Positions 7,652-16,892 of a DNA stretch of 53,192 nucleotides are shown piece by piece. Numbering within the stretch: the stretch's first letter is position 1; each line of letters opens with the position of its first letter. The DNA comes from Lachnospiraceae bacterium (GTDB lineage Bacteria; Bacillota; Clostridia; Lachnospirales; Lachnospiraceae). Position numbers and translations under genes: made by a program. The notes under the pieces were generated by a model that was not told the DNA's origin, made no database searches, and saw only the letters and a list, made by a program, of their open reading frames with translations. The stretch lies in NCBI GenBank assembly GCA_015056795.1, contig SVFO01000019.1, positions 20,341 through 73,532 of the forward strand, in the 5' to 3' direction.

Positions 7652-9382
7652 TTACCCGTTTTGCAGTGCATCAAACTTGCACAGTTGCTTACATACGCCA
7701 CAGCCCACGCAAAGCGTCGTGTCGATGCAGGCCTTGCCATCCTTTATGCTGATGGCAGGACAGCCAAGGCGCATACAGGACTTACAGCCTACGCACTTCT
7801 CGCATACAACCTTCAGAGGCTTCTCATGCTTTACGTACTTCAAAAGGGCACAGGGACGTCTCGAAATAATGACGGAAGGAGCTTTTACTGCAAGCTCTTC
7901 CTTAATCACTGCGTCGCACTGTGCCAGATCATAAGGATCTACCACGCGTACGCGCTCAAAGCCCATGGCCTTGCAGAGTGCCTCAAGATCAATCTTTCCT
8001 GCGGGGTCACCCTTAATGTTATAGCCGGTGGTCGGGTTCTGCTGATGTCCCGTCATGCCGGTGATGGAATTATCCAAAATAATGACAGTGGAATTGCTCT
8101 GGTTATAGGCAATGTTTGCAAGGCCGGTCATTCCAGAGTGCATAAACGTGGAATCACCGATGACTGCAACGGTCTTTCCTTCGCTCTCCTCGCCAAGAGC
8201 CTTGTTAAAGCCATGAATGGAGCTGATGGATGCGCCCATGCAAAGCGTCATCTCCATTGCGTTCAAAGGTGCAACGGCGCCAAGGGTGTAGCATCCAATG
8301 TCGCCGAGAACGGTGCACTTATTCTTAGCCAGCGTAAAGAACAGGCCTCTGTGAGGACAGCCTGCACACATCACGGGCGGTCTTCCAGGAAGGCTTTCCT
8401 CCAGCTTTCTGGAAGCAGGAACCTCTACGCCAAGCTTTTCTGCGATCAAATTCTGGGAGAACTCACCCTCTAAAGGAAGCACGTCCTTGCCAGTTACGGT
8501 AAGGCCAAGCACCTTACAATGCTCCTCGATCACGGGATCCAGCTCCTCAACGATTACGAGCTTGTCTACCCTTGCCGCGAAATCCAGGATCAGCTTCTCA
8601 GGCAGAGGATGAATCATGCCAAGCTTTAAGATGCTGGCCTTCTCACCAAATACCTCTTTTACGTACTGATAGCTGGTGGAGGAGGTAATGATTCCAAGCT
8701 TCGTGTCACCCATCTCCACTCTGTTCAGGTCCGTCGTCTCCGCAAACGCAATCAGCTTGCGGGTTCTCTCTTCCACGAAGGGATGACGACGAATGGCATT
8801 GCCAGGCATCATCACGTACTTCGCAATATTCTTCTCATAAGGCTTTTTCTCGGGAAGAATGCGCTCCTTCTCCTCGACAATGCTCTGAGAGTGTGCAACA
8901 CGCGTGCACATCTTCATGATGACGGGAGTATCAAATTCCTCGGAAATCTCATACGCCTTCTTAACGAAGTCTCTAGCCTCGGCGGAGTCTGCAGGCTCAA
9001 GCATCGGAACCTTTGCCGCCATGGCATAATGTCTGGAGTCCTGCTCATTCTGTGAGGAGTGCATTCCGGGGTCATCTGCCACGCAAATGATCATTCCGGC
9101 GTTCACGCCAGTATAGGAACAGGTAAAGAGCGGATCAGCCGCCACGTTCAGTCCTACGTGCTTCATGCCGCAAAAGCTTCTCTTACCGGCAAGGCAAGCA
9201 CCAAAGGCCACCTCCATGGCCACCTTCTCATTCGGTGCCCACTCACAATAGATTTCATCATACTTTGCGGCTTCCTCCGTCACCTCGGTACTGGGTGTGC
9301 CGGGATAACTGGAAACCACGCTGCAGCCTGCCTCGTAGAGTCCACGGGCGAAGGCCTGGTTTCCTAACATCAATCGCTTCAT
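7652..9382 (-). CDS. iorA: Indolepyruvate:ferredoxin oxidoreductase, alpha subunit
   Basis: The large TPP- and iron-sulfur-containing subunit, 576 residues. The N-terminal pyrimidine-binding region has SSYPGTPSTEV and EWAPNEKVAMEVAFGA. The TPP-diphosphate region near residue 340-440 has CAGCPHRGLF and GDSTFMHSGMTGL. The C-terminus carries two [4Fe-4S] ferredoxin motifs: CEKCVGCKSCMRLGCP and CVGCGVCKQLC. It starts the iorA-iorB-paaK operon, oxidising aryl-pyruvates made by transamination of aromatic amino acids. The promoter is about 70 bases upstream. Confidence 0.95.
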   Translation of the reverse strand: MKRLMLGNQAFARGLYEAGCSVVSSYPGTPSTEVTEEAAKYDEIYCEWAPNEKVAMEVAFGACLAGKRSFCGMKHVGLNVAADPLFTCSYTGVNAGMIICVADDPGMHSSQNEQDSRHYAMAAKVPMLEPADSAEARDFVKKAYEISEEFDTPVIMKMCTRVAHSQSIVEEKERILPEKKPYEKNIAKYVMMPGNAIRRHPFVEERTRKLIAFAETTDLNRVEMGDTKLGIITSSTSYQYVKEVFGEKASILKLGMIHPLPEKLILDFAARVDKLVIVEELDPVIEEHCKVLGLTVTGKDVLPLEGEFSQNLIAEKLGVEVPASRKLEESLPGRPPVMCAGCPHRGLFFTLAKNKCTVLGDIGCYTLGAVAPLNAMEMTLCMGASISSIHGFNKALGEESEGKTVAVIGDSTFMHSGMTGLANIAYNQSNSTVIILDNSITGMTGHQQNPTTGYNIKGDPAGKIDLEALCKAMGFERVRVVDPYDLAQCDAVIKEELAVKAPSVIISRRPCALLKYVKHEKPLKVVCEKCVGCKSCMRLGCPAISIKDGKACIDTTLCVGCGVCKQLCKFDALQNG

Positions 9383-9448
9383 TCCACTTCAATTCCTTCC
9401 AAAATTTATCTCGTGTTTGTAACCGTCTGATTACAATAAACCTTTTCT

Positions 9449-9477
9449 ATCATAGCACCTTTATTTTTAGAAGTAAA
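9449..9477 (-). promoter_or_regulatory. Promoter of the iorA-iorB-paaK operon
   Basis: Minus-strand -35 TTTACT (9472-9477), a 17-base spacer and -10 TATGAT (9449-9454). It is the only good match in the 220 bases between iorA and the divergent tRNA gene. Confidence 0.6.
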
Positions 9478-9602
9478 CAAAAAATTTTTCTCGTTTTTCG
9501 CATTTGGGTCTAGCCAATCCCATAAACATATGTTATACTATCCCTTGTCGAGCTAGAAAGCACAAAAATCGAGCCGATTCATACCTGCTCGGTTATATTC
9601 CT

Positions 9603-9673
<71 letters not shown>

Positions 9674-9679
9674 TCCATT

Positions 9680-9706
9680 AACCCCTTGATAAGAAGGGGT
9701 TTTTTG
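9680..9706 (+). terminator. Terminator after tRNA-Gly
   Basis: AACCCCTT pairs with AAGGGGTT around a 6-base loop, followed by T6. It begins 7 bases after the tRNA, so the lipoprotein gene behind it would be read either by read-through or from its own promoter. Confidence 0.85.
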
Positions 9707-9742
9707 ATATTTCTATTTGTAATTAAACTGGAGGCCTTACGA

Positions 9743-11398
9743 ATGAAACGCACCAAAGCACTACCCCTATGTTTACTTTCTCTCCTCAGCCTGACGCTGA
9801 TTTCCTGCGGCGGAGGAAAGGATGGCACGGAAACCAATACCATACAGCATGAGGAGTTCATCAGCAGCAACACGGGAGCCCCAAGGGAAAGTAAGTACCC
9901 TTACGAGACCAAATCCTCATACATGATCTATTATGGAGTATTAAACGACGACATTATTGATGAAGCAAAGCAATACGAGGTCTTCATCCTGCACCCCAAG
10001 ATGGGCGACATAACAAGAGAACAGGTTCAAGAAATTCGAAGCAGCGGCACCATCGTCCTTGGATACATTGCCATCGGCGAGGATCTTCGTACGGCAAACC
10101 TGACACCTGAAGAAATCCTGAAGGATGACCGGTTTATCGGTGACGGCACGGGGCCTCGCGTGGATCCCCGCCCCGCTGGGACAACGGCGCTTGACGGTGT
10201 AGATCCCCTCGGAGTGTCCTCTCCTGGCGGCACGGGCTACGCTTCCTACTTCTTGGATGACAATGACCATAACGGAAAGCCTGACATCAACCCCGTTTTC
10301 AACTGTGCCTTTACCAACATCGGAGACCCCGCCTGGTTTGAAGTGCTAAATCAGATGACCATCGACGGTTTTGATAAGATTCCCGGAATCAAGGAAATCC
10401 TTTCGGATGATTACGGGCGCGGCCTTGGGTGCGATGGTCTCTTCTTGGATACCATTGATACCTGCGCACCTAACAGCTATACGACTGACGACAGCTTTAA
10501 CAAAACCCGGTTCGAATGGACGGCCACTGGCGTTGCCGACTTTATGGCTCGCGTAAAGGAGGCTTACCCAAATAAGCTCCTGCTGCAAAACCGTGGCATT
10601 TTCTTCTACAACCCGCAGTTGCCTCATTATAAATATAACCCTCGCCATTACGTAGATTACGTCATGTACGAGAGCTACCATTTGGACTCAAATACCAATA
10701 CCCTTTACACCGAGGCTTTTTCCAAGGACAACCGCTATAATTATGGGCCAAAGCTCATTGCGGAGGCTTCTCGCCCGGATGGTTTTCAGGTTCTCTCCCT
10801 TGGATATGCGGAAGGCCCCGAAGAGTATCACCTAAAGGAAACCCTGTTCGACAAGTCCACGGCAGGCCTTGACATACTGATGGAAGACGTCACTTATGCT
10901 CAGGATGCCGGCTTCATGCATTACATAACTGACGGCAGTGTTACGCTTGTCAATGATTTTGTCATTCATCATGAATCCAAGGAAGATTCCACTGCTCCCG
11001 TGTGGAACAGCACTTACAATTCCTCTCCCGTCTGGCCTCCGGAGGCCCCCACGCCCCGCGTTGGCATTCAAGAGGTACAGGCTGAAAAAGGCGGCGTGAC
11101 CATACGATGGGACATCGCCACGGACAAAAATCCCGTCACTTACGTCCTGTATTATCAGACGAAGCCCTTTGATTTCGATGCAGATCCAGAACTTACAGGC
11201 GCTGAAAGCATAGAGCTGATCCCTGAGATCGGGGACGGTTATGAAAATGGCGTTGGTCCGAATATTTATCCCAATCAGGCGACCGTGAGCGGTCTGGAGT
11301 CGAAAAAGACCTACTACTTCCTACTTCGCGCCAGAGATGCTTCCGAAAATCATAACGAAGATGACAATCAAATAGTAAAAACCTGCGTCCCCAAATAG
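9743..11398 (+). CDS. GH114-like lipoprotein with fibronectin III domain
   Basis: A 551-residue lipoprotein: signal peptide with lipobox LISC (lipidated Cys22), a Gly/Glu/Asn-rich linker, then an (alpha/beta)8-type domain from about residue 48 to 395. Features such as YYGVLNDDIIDEAKQYEV, VLGYIAIGED and GCDGLFLDTID recall GH114 / TM1410-type glycosidases, known as endo-alpha-1,4-polygalactosaminidases. A C-terminal domain (about 405-540) has the TVSGLESKKTYYFLLRA pattern of fibronectin type III. The start has GGAGG 8 bases upstream. It probably acts outside the cell on a galactosamine-rich exopolysaccharide, but the substrate is inferred from the family only. It is the first plus-strand protein gene of the window and stands alone. 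Its TAG stop lies inside its own terminator stem-loop. Confidence 0.75.
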   Translation: MKRTKALPLCLLSLLSLTLISCGGGKDGTETNTIQHEEFISSNTGAPRESKYPYETKSSYMIYYGVLNDDIIDEAKQYEVFILHPKMGDITREQVQEIRSSGTIVLGYIAIGEDLRTANLTPEEILKDDRFIGDGTGPRVDPRPAGTTALDGVDPLGVSSPGGTGYASYFLDDNDHNGKPDINPVFNCAFTNIGDPAWFEVLNQMTIDGFDKIPGIKEILSDDYGRGLGCDGLFLDTIDTCAPNSYTTDDSFNKTRFEWTATGVADFMARVKEAYPNKLLLQNRGIFFYNPQLPHYKYNPRHYVDYVMYESYHLDSNTNTLYTEAFSKDNRYNYGPKLIAEASRPDGFQVLSLGYAEGPEEYHLKETLFDKSTAGLDILMEDVTYAQDAGFMHYITDGSVTLVNDFVIHHESKEDSTAPVWNSTYNSSPVWPPEAPTPRVGIQEVQAEKGGVTIRWDIATDKNPVTYVLYYQTKPFDFDADPELTGAESIELIPEIGDGYENGVGPNIYPNQATVSGLESKKTYYFLLRARDASENHNEDDNQIVKTCVPK

Positions 11399-11416
11399 GG
11401 CGCAGGTTTTTTCTTG
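11378..11416. terminator. Bidirectional terminator between convergent genes
   Basis: AACCTGCG pairs with CGCAGGTT, with A-rich sequence before and T6 after, so it can work on both strands. It ends the GH114-like gene on the plus strand and the GH25 gene on the minus strand, and overlaps the last codons of the former. Confidence 0.85.
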
Positions 11417-11432
11417 TCTAAATATTTTTAGT

Positions 11433-12824
11433 TTATGGCAACTTGTTGACATATAGCACGTCGAGATCCACGTCACCATTAATGCCATCAATCCGTCCCG
11501 TGCTTGAGTGCTGCCACATAAAATAGTCTCCTCCATAGGAGGTAGCACTCGTATAATGCGCCAGCCATACCGGGAGCTTACGGTCATTCATCCAAATATT
11601 CTCATGAGAATTCTTACTGCCATACAGGCAGGCGGAATATCCTCTCGCCTGTAGCTCCTCCGCAAAGGCATAAAAGCAATTCGTCAGATCATGCAGGTTC
11701 ATGCCATAGCGCTCGAAGTTCTTATAATCCTCCCAGTCATAGGCAATCGGGAAATCCAACGTATTGCTTCCGAGAACGCCAAGCAAATAATCCACGCTCG
11801 CCTTGACCTCCTCGCGGCTACTCTCCTCCGCATGCCAGTAAATACCAATCTTTAAGCCTGCTGCCTTCGCATTCGCCATGTTTGCCTGATAATACCGATC
11901 CGTATAAAGCTCTCCGTCATCCAGACCGCCAAGCCTCATAATGACAAATTCACAGCCCGCTGCCTTCACCTTTTCAAAATCAATCGTCTCCTGCCATCTT
12001 GAAACGTCAATGCCAAGGCTCGTCTGATCGGTCTTATAATTCTTCACAAAATCAGAGAACTGCTCCTTTTTTCCGCCAGAGCTGCCGCCTGACGAGGTGG
12101 ACTTCACCACCTTGACGCTCATATCCTTCGAGGTCTTATGCCCCGCATCATCGGTCAGCGTAATTTTCAGGGAATAGTTTCCCGTCTTTGAGGTGTCAAC
12201 GCTGCCTGAAACCTCAATGGCAACATCCCTGTCAACGTCATCCGCATAGCCCACATACTTATGAATGTCAAAGTCCGCACCAACCTTTATCTCAGGCGCA
12301 GAATTAAATACTAGAAAAACAGGAGCCTTCTGATCCACAAGGCCATCCACTGAACCTGTTCCCTTCGACGCGCTTGCACTGGAGGCAGCCGCCTCGCTGG
12401 ATGCCTTTGCCTCTGCTTCCTTCGAAGCCTTTTCTGCCGCTTCCTTGGACGCCTTCTCCGCCGCTTCCCTGGAAGCCGCTTCCTCGGATTCCTGAATTGC
12501 CCTTGACTCCGCTTCCCTTGAGGCAGCCTCCTCGGATTCCTGGATTGCCTTCAACTCTGCTTCTCTGGAAGCCTGTGCCAAGGATTCTGCCAGGGCCGCC
12601 TCCTCCGAAGCGTCCCCAGAGGGCTCCGTCGGCAGCTCCCTGGAGGCCTCTGCCACGGATTCCTCCTCATGAATCTTCTCAGCCGTCATCACTTCGACAG
12701 TCTCATCCTCTTCTCCGATTCCAAACCCAAGCATTTCCGGGTAAAAGAAGCAAAGAACGCCAAAGCTGATACCGAGTACAACACAAATCCCCAAGATAAC
12801 CCCAAAAACCTTTTTCCCACTCAT
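11433..12824 (-). CDS. Membrane-anchored GH25 muramidase with repeat linker
   Basis: A 463-residue protein with one N-terminal membrane helix (about 6-28), a long Ala/Glu/Ser/Lys linker (about 50-157) with imperfect repeats such as AIQESEEAASREAE and EAAEKASKEA, an Ig-like beta domain (about 165-241) and a C-terminal GH25 domain (about 268-463). The GH25 domain shows GIDVSRWQ with Asp273 and the YDWED acidic cluster of the active site, and ends with the family-typical DVDLDVLYVN. GH25 enzymes cleave the MurNAc-GlcNAc bond of peptidoglycan. The helix leaves the enzyme tethered outside, with the linker probably spanning the wall as a helix. It lies 26 bases downstream of the P-type ATPase and may share its transcript. 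Confidence 0.9.
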   Translation of the reverse strand: MSGKKVFGVILGICVVLGISFGVLCFFYPEMLGFGIGEEDETVEVMTAEKIHEEESVAEASRELPTEPSGDASEEAALAESLAQASREAELKAIQESEEAASREAESRAIQESEEAASREAAEKASKEAAEKASKEAEAKASSEAAASSASASKGTGSVDGLVDQKAPVFLVFNSAPEIKVGADFDIHKYVGYADDVDRDVAIEVSGSVDTSKTGNYSLKITLTDDAGHKTSKDMSVKVVKSTSSGGSSGGKKEQFSDFVKNYKTDQTSLGIDVSRWQETIDFEKVKAAGCEFVIMRLGGLDDGELYTDRYYQANMANAKAAGLKIGIYWHAEESSREEVKASVDYLLGVLGSNTLDFPIAYDWEDYKNFERYGMNLHDLTNCFYAFAEELQARGYSACLYGSKNSHENIWMNDRKLPVWLAHYTSATSYGGDYFMWQHSSTGRIDGINGDVDLDVLYVNKLP

Positions 12825-12850
12825 AAAAAATCAAAATCCCTTCTGTAATC

Positions 12851-15481
12851 CTACAAATTTCTGTCGCGTTTGATGTCAAGTCTTTCCTTTGCCAGCGTGA
12901 TCGCTGCATTTACCATAACGCCGAGTACTGCAAGCGTCAGAATGATTCCAATATCCACCAGGCTTACCTTCGCCAGCTTTAAGAGCGTGCGAAGCGGTGC
13001 AATCAGAAGAACGCCAACCTGCAGCAAAATACCGATCACGGTAATGATATTCAACACCTTATTGTTCCAGGATTCCTTCGTGAAGAACGCAAGGCTTCCC
13101 TTCGTCTTACATACATATGCCATGAGCATCTCATTGATCGCCAGCGTGCTAAAGCAATAGGTTCTGCACATTCTAAGCAGCTCCTCATTTCCGCTAAGAT
13201 GCCCCAAAATATCGCTCGTACCAAACTGGGAAATCACGGGCAGCAGGAACGCCAACAGCGCCACCGCACCACTGATGACACCCTGAATGACAATGTTCAG
13301 GTAATCACCCTTGTTTAAAATACCAGCCTTTACGTTCCTGGGCTTCTCATTCATGACGGCATCAGAGCCCACATCCATGCCAAGTGCCAAGGAAGGCGCC
13401 GTGTCGGTCAACAGATTCACCCAAAGAATCTGAATGGTCGAAAGCGGTGAGGACAATCCTGCAAAGATGGAGGACGCCATCAGCACCACTTCGCCAAAGT
13501 TAGAACGCAGCAGGTATACAACAGATTTCTTAATGTTATTAAACAGGTTACGGCCTTCCATTACGGCATTCTTAATCGTAATGAAATTATCATCGACAAG
13601 AATCACCTCAGCCGCATCCTTCGCAACCTCTGTACCACCGATACCCATGGCAACACCGATGTCTGCTGCCTTTAGGGAGGGTGCGTCATTTACGCCGTCA
13701 CCCGTCATGGAGCAAATCTTTCCATGAGACTGGAAGGCCTGTACGATCTGCACCTTGTTTTCAGGTGAAACGCGCGCGAACACCCGATAATTCAATACGT
13801 TCGCACGGAAGACCTCGGGATCCATCTCATCAATCTCCGCACCGGAAATGCTCTGAGAAATATCCGTTGCAATGTCAAGCTCCTTTGCGATGGCGAAGGC
13901 CGTAATCTTGTGGTCACCCGTGATCATTGCAACCTCAATGCCAGCGTGATGGCACTCATCAACGGTCTCCTTTACGCCCTCCTTGGGAGGATCAATCATG
14001 GCAGCAAGTCCAACAAAGATCATGTCCTTCTCCTGCGGCACCTCGTCTCCCTCGCGGTAAGCTAGCGCCAACACGCGGAGCGCTTCCGAACTCATCTTCT
14101 CCGCACTGCGCGTTGCAAGAAGCACATCCTCATTGGTAATTGCCCTGACGCCGTTTTCATCGAGAATGCGGTCACACCTAACAATGACGGAATCAATTGC
14201 GCCCTTGGTATAGGAAATGTTCTTCGTAACGCCATCCTTTTCCACATGGTCCAAGGTGGTCATCATCTTACGGTCAGAATCGAAGGGAATCTCATCAAAG
14301 CGTGAAATCTTCGCCATGATGTCATCATATCCAAGCTGATTATCCTTCGCATATTTAATAAAGGCCGTCTCCGTCGGATCACCAATCTCCTCGCCCGTCT
14401 CAATGGAATACTTCGCATCATTACATGCAAGGAAGCCCTCAAGCAGCGTTGCAAATACGGAATCGTTTTTCTTGATATTCTTCGGCTCCGTCTCCTCACC
14501 GAGCAAATACCATCTGACCACCGTCATCTTGTTCTGCGTCAGCGTACCCGTCTTATCGGAGCAAATAATGTCAACCGCACCCAGCGTCTCCACGGCGTGA
14601 ATCTGCTTTACGATGGCATTGCGCTTGCTCATCTTCTGGATTCCGGCGGACAGCACCAGCGTCACGACGGTAGCAAGTCCCTCGGGAATAACTGCCACGG
14701 CAAAGGCGATGGAGATCATCAGGGTCTCAATGATGGCCGTGTTGTAAATAAAGATCTGACATACAAACATCAGAACGCAGAGCACCACGCCAGCGATACC
14801 CAGCACCATGGAGATGCTGTTCAGGTTCTTCTGCAGCGGTGTCTCCTGCTTAGTAATCTTATGCAGCATACTGGAAATCTTTCCAATTTCCGTATGATCA
14901 CCAATCTTTTCAACTACGCCTTCGCCTCTGCCGTATTCCACCAGCGTTGACATGAAGGCCTTATCCTTGCGGTCGCCCAGCGGCGTCTTCTCATCGCTCT
15001 TCTCGTTGCAGTCCTTTTCCACCGCAAGACTCTCACCCGTCAGGGCGGATTCATTCAGCTTTAAGGAACTCGTCTGCGTCAGCGCAAGGTCTGCGGGAAC
15101 GACGCGCCCCGCCTCCAAAATGACATAATCCCCTACGACCAAATCCGCCGCAGGAATTTCCTTCTGCTCTCCGTCTCTGACAACTACTGCCGTCGAGGCG
15201 TTGATCTGCTTGAGCGCTTCCACCGACTTCTCAGCCGAAACCTCCTGAACGGTACCAATAATTACGTTCGCCAGCACCACCACAATAATGATAATGCCGT
15301 CAATCAGCTCTCCCGTGGCAATGGAAATCACCGATGCCGCGATCAATAGCAATAACAGTGGCGATGCAAACTGACCAAGGATCATCGAGAACAAGCTCTT
15401 TTTCTTTCCCTGCGTCAGGACATTCTTCCCTTCCTTTGCCCTTTCCTGTACTTCTGCCGTTGTTAAACCTTTGTTTTCCAT
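12851..15481 (-). CDS. P-type Ca2+-transporting ATPase
   Basis: An 876-residue P2-type cation ATPase. Visible: actuator motif LNESALTGES (about 142-151), M4 motif AVAVIPEGLA (about 262-270), phosphorylation motif SDKTGTLT with Asp309, nucleotide-domain KGAID, hinge TGDGVNDAPS, and M6 LLTDTAPSLALG. PEGL in M4 and the N/D pair in M6 are typical of SERCA/PMCA-like calcium pumps. About ten membrane segments are present. It should export Ca2+ (or Mn2+) from the cytoplasm using ATP. It is preceded by a hairpin region after the radical SAM operon and followed by the GH25 gene. Confidence 0.92.
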   Translation of the reverse strand: MENKGLTTAEVQERAKEGKNVLTQGKKKSLFSMILGQFASPLLLLLIAASVISIATGELIDGIIIIVVVLANVIIGTVQEVSAEKSVEALKQINASTAVVVRDGEQKEIPAADLVVGDYVILEAGRVVPADLALTQTSSLKLNESALTGESLAVEKDCNEKSDEKTPLGDRKDKAFMSTLVEYGRGEGVVEKIGDHTEIGKISSMLHKITKQETPLQKNLNSISMVLGIAGVVLCVLMFVCQIFIYNTAIIETLMISIAFAVAVIPEGLATVVTLVLSAGIQKMSKRNAIVKQIHAVETLGAVDIICSDKTGTLTQNKMTVVRWYLLGEETEPKNIKKNDSVFATLLEGFLACNDAKYSIETGEEIGDPTETAFIKYAKDNQLGYDDIMAKISRFDEIPFDSDRKMMTTLDHVEKDGVTKNISYTKGAIDSVIVRCDRILDENGVRAITNEDVLLATRSAEKMSSEALRVLALAYREGDEVPQEKDMIFVGLAAMIDPPKEGVKETVDECHHAGIEVAMITGDHKITAFAIAKELDIATDISQSISGAEIDEMDPEVFRANVLNYRVFARVSPENKVQIVQAFQSHGKICSMTGDGVNDAPSLKAADIGVAMGIGGTEVAKDAAEVILVDDNFITIKNAVMEGRNLFNNIKKSVVYLLRSNFGEVVLMASSIFAGLSSPLSTIQILWVNLLTDTAPSLALGMDVGSDAVMNEKPRNVKAGILNKGDYLNIVIQGVISGAVALLAFLLPVISQFGTSDILGHLSGNEELLRMCRTYCFSTLAINEMLMAYVCKTKGSLAFFTKESWNNKVLNIITVIGILLQVGVLLIAPLRTLLKLAKVSLVDIGIILTLAVLGVMVNAAITLAKERLDIKRDRNL

Positions 15482-15563
15482 GTTGCTTCTCCTGTCTCCC
15501 TTTTAGATTCCATTTAGAAGCTCCCTACCATACATACGCTTTTTTCGGCAGGGAGGTTTCTCC

Positions 15564-16892
15564 TTAAATAATAATTGGCGCAATATTATGCTTGATGTGA
15601 TACCTGTAGAAGAAATTAACGCCGAGGTTAAACATCGATCGGAACGGATGCCTTACAAAGCTTCTGCAAAAGACGATCCGCTTGAAGATGTTTTTCACCG
15701 AATACACCTCATTATACAGCCACCAATACATTTCATCAATCTCTTTTGCAGTTAAATTAGGACTGTTCTTCACGGCCGGTCCCGATGGGCTGTAGGTGTA
15801 AATGTCCTTATTGACCAGCTCCTCACTGTCCTTCACGTCATCAAAGAACGGCGTGCCAGGAACTGGCGTGATGATGTAAAACTTCGGTGCGGTGATCTTG
15901 TTGTCGATCACGAACTTCGCCGTATCCTTAATGCTTTGTACCGTGTCGTCCTCCAGTCCAATCATCATCTCCGTCGCAACGTCAATCCCCGCATCAATGA
16001 TGGTATTCACAAGTCTTCCATACTCGCGCGGATCCTCCCAGGACTTATTGATCTTTTTCAGGTTCCCTGGCGAAATGGATTCCAACCCAAAGCTTAGGCA
16101 AATGCAGCCGCTGTCAGCCACGCATTTTAACAGCTCTGGATCCTCCGCCAGCTTAATGGAGCATTGACTATACCAGGTCATGTGTAGCTTTTTGATCTCA
16201 TTGCAAAGATCCATCGTATACTTTCTGTCCGACAGAATATTATCATCAATCAGCAAGAACTTCTTAAACCCAAGCTCCTTGACCTTCTGAATATCCCGCA
16301 TGACCTCCGGAATTTCCCTGCGCAGGTACTTCCCCTTATAGAGGCACGCTATGGAACAGAAGGAGCAGCTGTTCGGACAGCCTCGCCCCGCCTGCACGGG
16401 AAGAAAATCCCCAATCTTTTTGCAGGTCACCAGTTCATATCTCGGCAGCGGCGTTGACAGCTTGTCAATGGTCTTCTGATAAAATGGCTTCAGCGTTCCA
16501 TTTAGATAGTCCGTCAGCATCTCCTGCCAGTATCCTTCTGCATCTCCGATCATGATACAGTCACAATATTGCTTCACCTCATCCGACACCAGGCTCGCCA
16601 TATACCCGCCCATGACAACGGTCTTGCCACGTTTTTTGAATTCCTTCGCAATCTCAATGCCGCGGATAATGGAATGTCCCATACTGCCGATGCCAATCAG
16701 GTCGATGTCCGTATCCCATGGAATCTCCTCAATGGTTTCAATACAAATCTCGACATCCCAGTCATCCCCGCACTCTGCTGCAAGAAGGGGCATGGTCAAG
16801 CCAATGAAAAACAGACGATCCTTCTTGACCAGCAAATGGTTATTATCATAAATCGTTGGCTGGATCAACAGCATTCTTTTTTGCTTTTCCAT
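15564..16892 (-). CDS. B12-binding-domain radical SAM enzyme, second of pair
   Basis: A 442-residue class B radical SAM protein. A B12-binding-like Rossmann domain occupies about 1-135 (IGIGSMGHSIIRG, VVMGGYMAS), lacking the histidine of base-off mutases, as is normal in this class. The radical SAM domain follows with GRGCPNSCSFCS: Cys172, Cys176 and Cys179 give C-x3-C-x2-C. Downstream are FLLIDDNIL and FGLESIS, typical of the family, and PVPGTPFF. The hydrophobic C-terminus (FNLGVNFFYRYHI, IAPIII) suggests membrane contact. Known relatives methylate, cyclise or join unactivated carbons, for example in hopanoid, porphyrin and lipid pathways. It overlaps the upstream radical SAM gene by 47 bases and closes a five-gene operon. 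Substrate unknown. Confidence 0.88.
   Translation of the reverse strand: MEKQKRMLLIQPTIYDNNHLLVKKDRLFFIGLTMPLLAAECGDDWDVEICIETIEEIPWDTDIDLIGIGSMGHSIIRGIEIAKEFKKRGKTVVMGGYMASLVSDEVKQYCDCIMIGDAEGYWQEMLTDYLNGTLKPFYQKTIDKLSTPLPRYELVTCKKIGDFLPVQAGRGCPNSCSFCSIACLYKGKYLRREIPEVMRDIQKVKELGFKKFLLIDDNILSDRKYTMDLCNEIKKLHMTWYSQCSIKLAEDPELLKCVADSGCICLSFGLESISPGNLKKINKSWEDPREYGRLVNTIIDAGIDVATEMMIGLEDDTVQSIKDTAKFVIDNKITAPKFYIITPVPGTPFFDDVKDSEELVNKDIYTYSPSGPAVKNSPNLTAKEIDEMYWWLYNEVYSVKNIFKRIVFCRSFVRHPFRSMFNLGVNFFYRYHIKHNIAPIII

Noticed and set aside
7631..8473. 280-codon plus-strand open frame
   Set aside because: Antisense to the Fe-S and TPP part of iorA; no recognisable domain.
15522..15554. CTCCCTGCC/GGTAGGGAG hairpin as terminator or riboswitch
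   Set aside because: The loop is long, no T run follows on the minus strand and no riboswitch consensus (for example yybP-ykoY before the P-type ATPase) could be matched.
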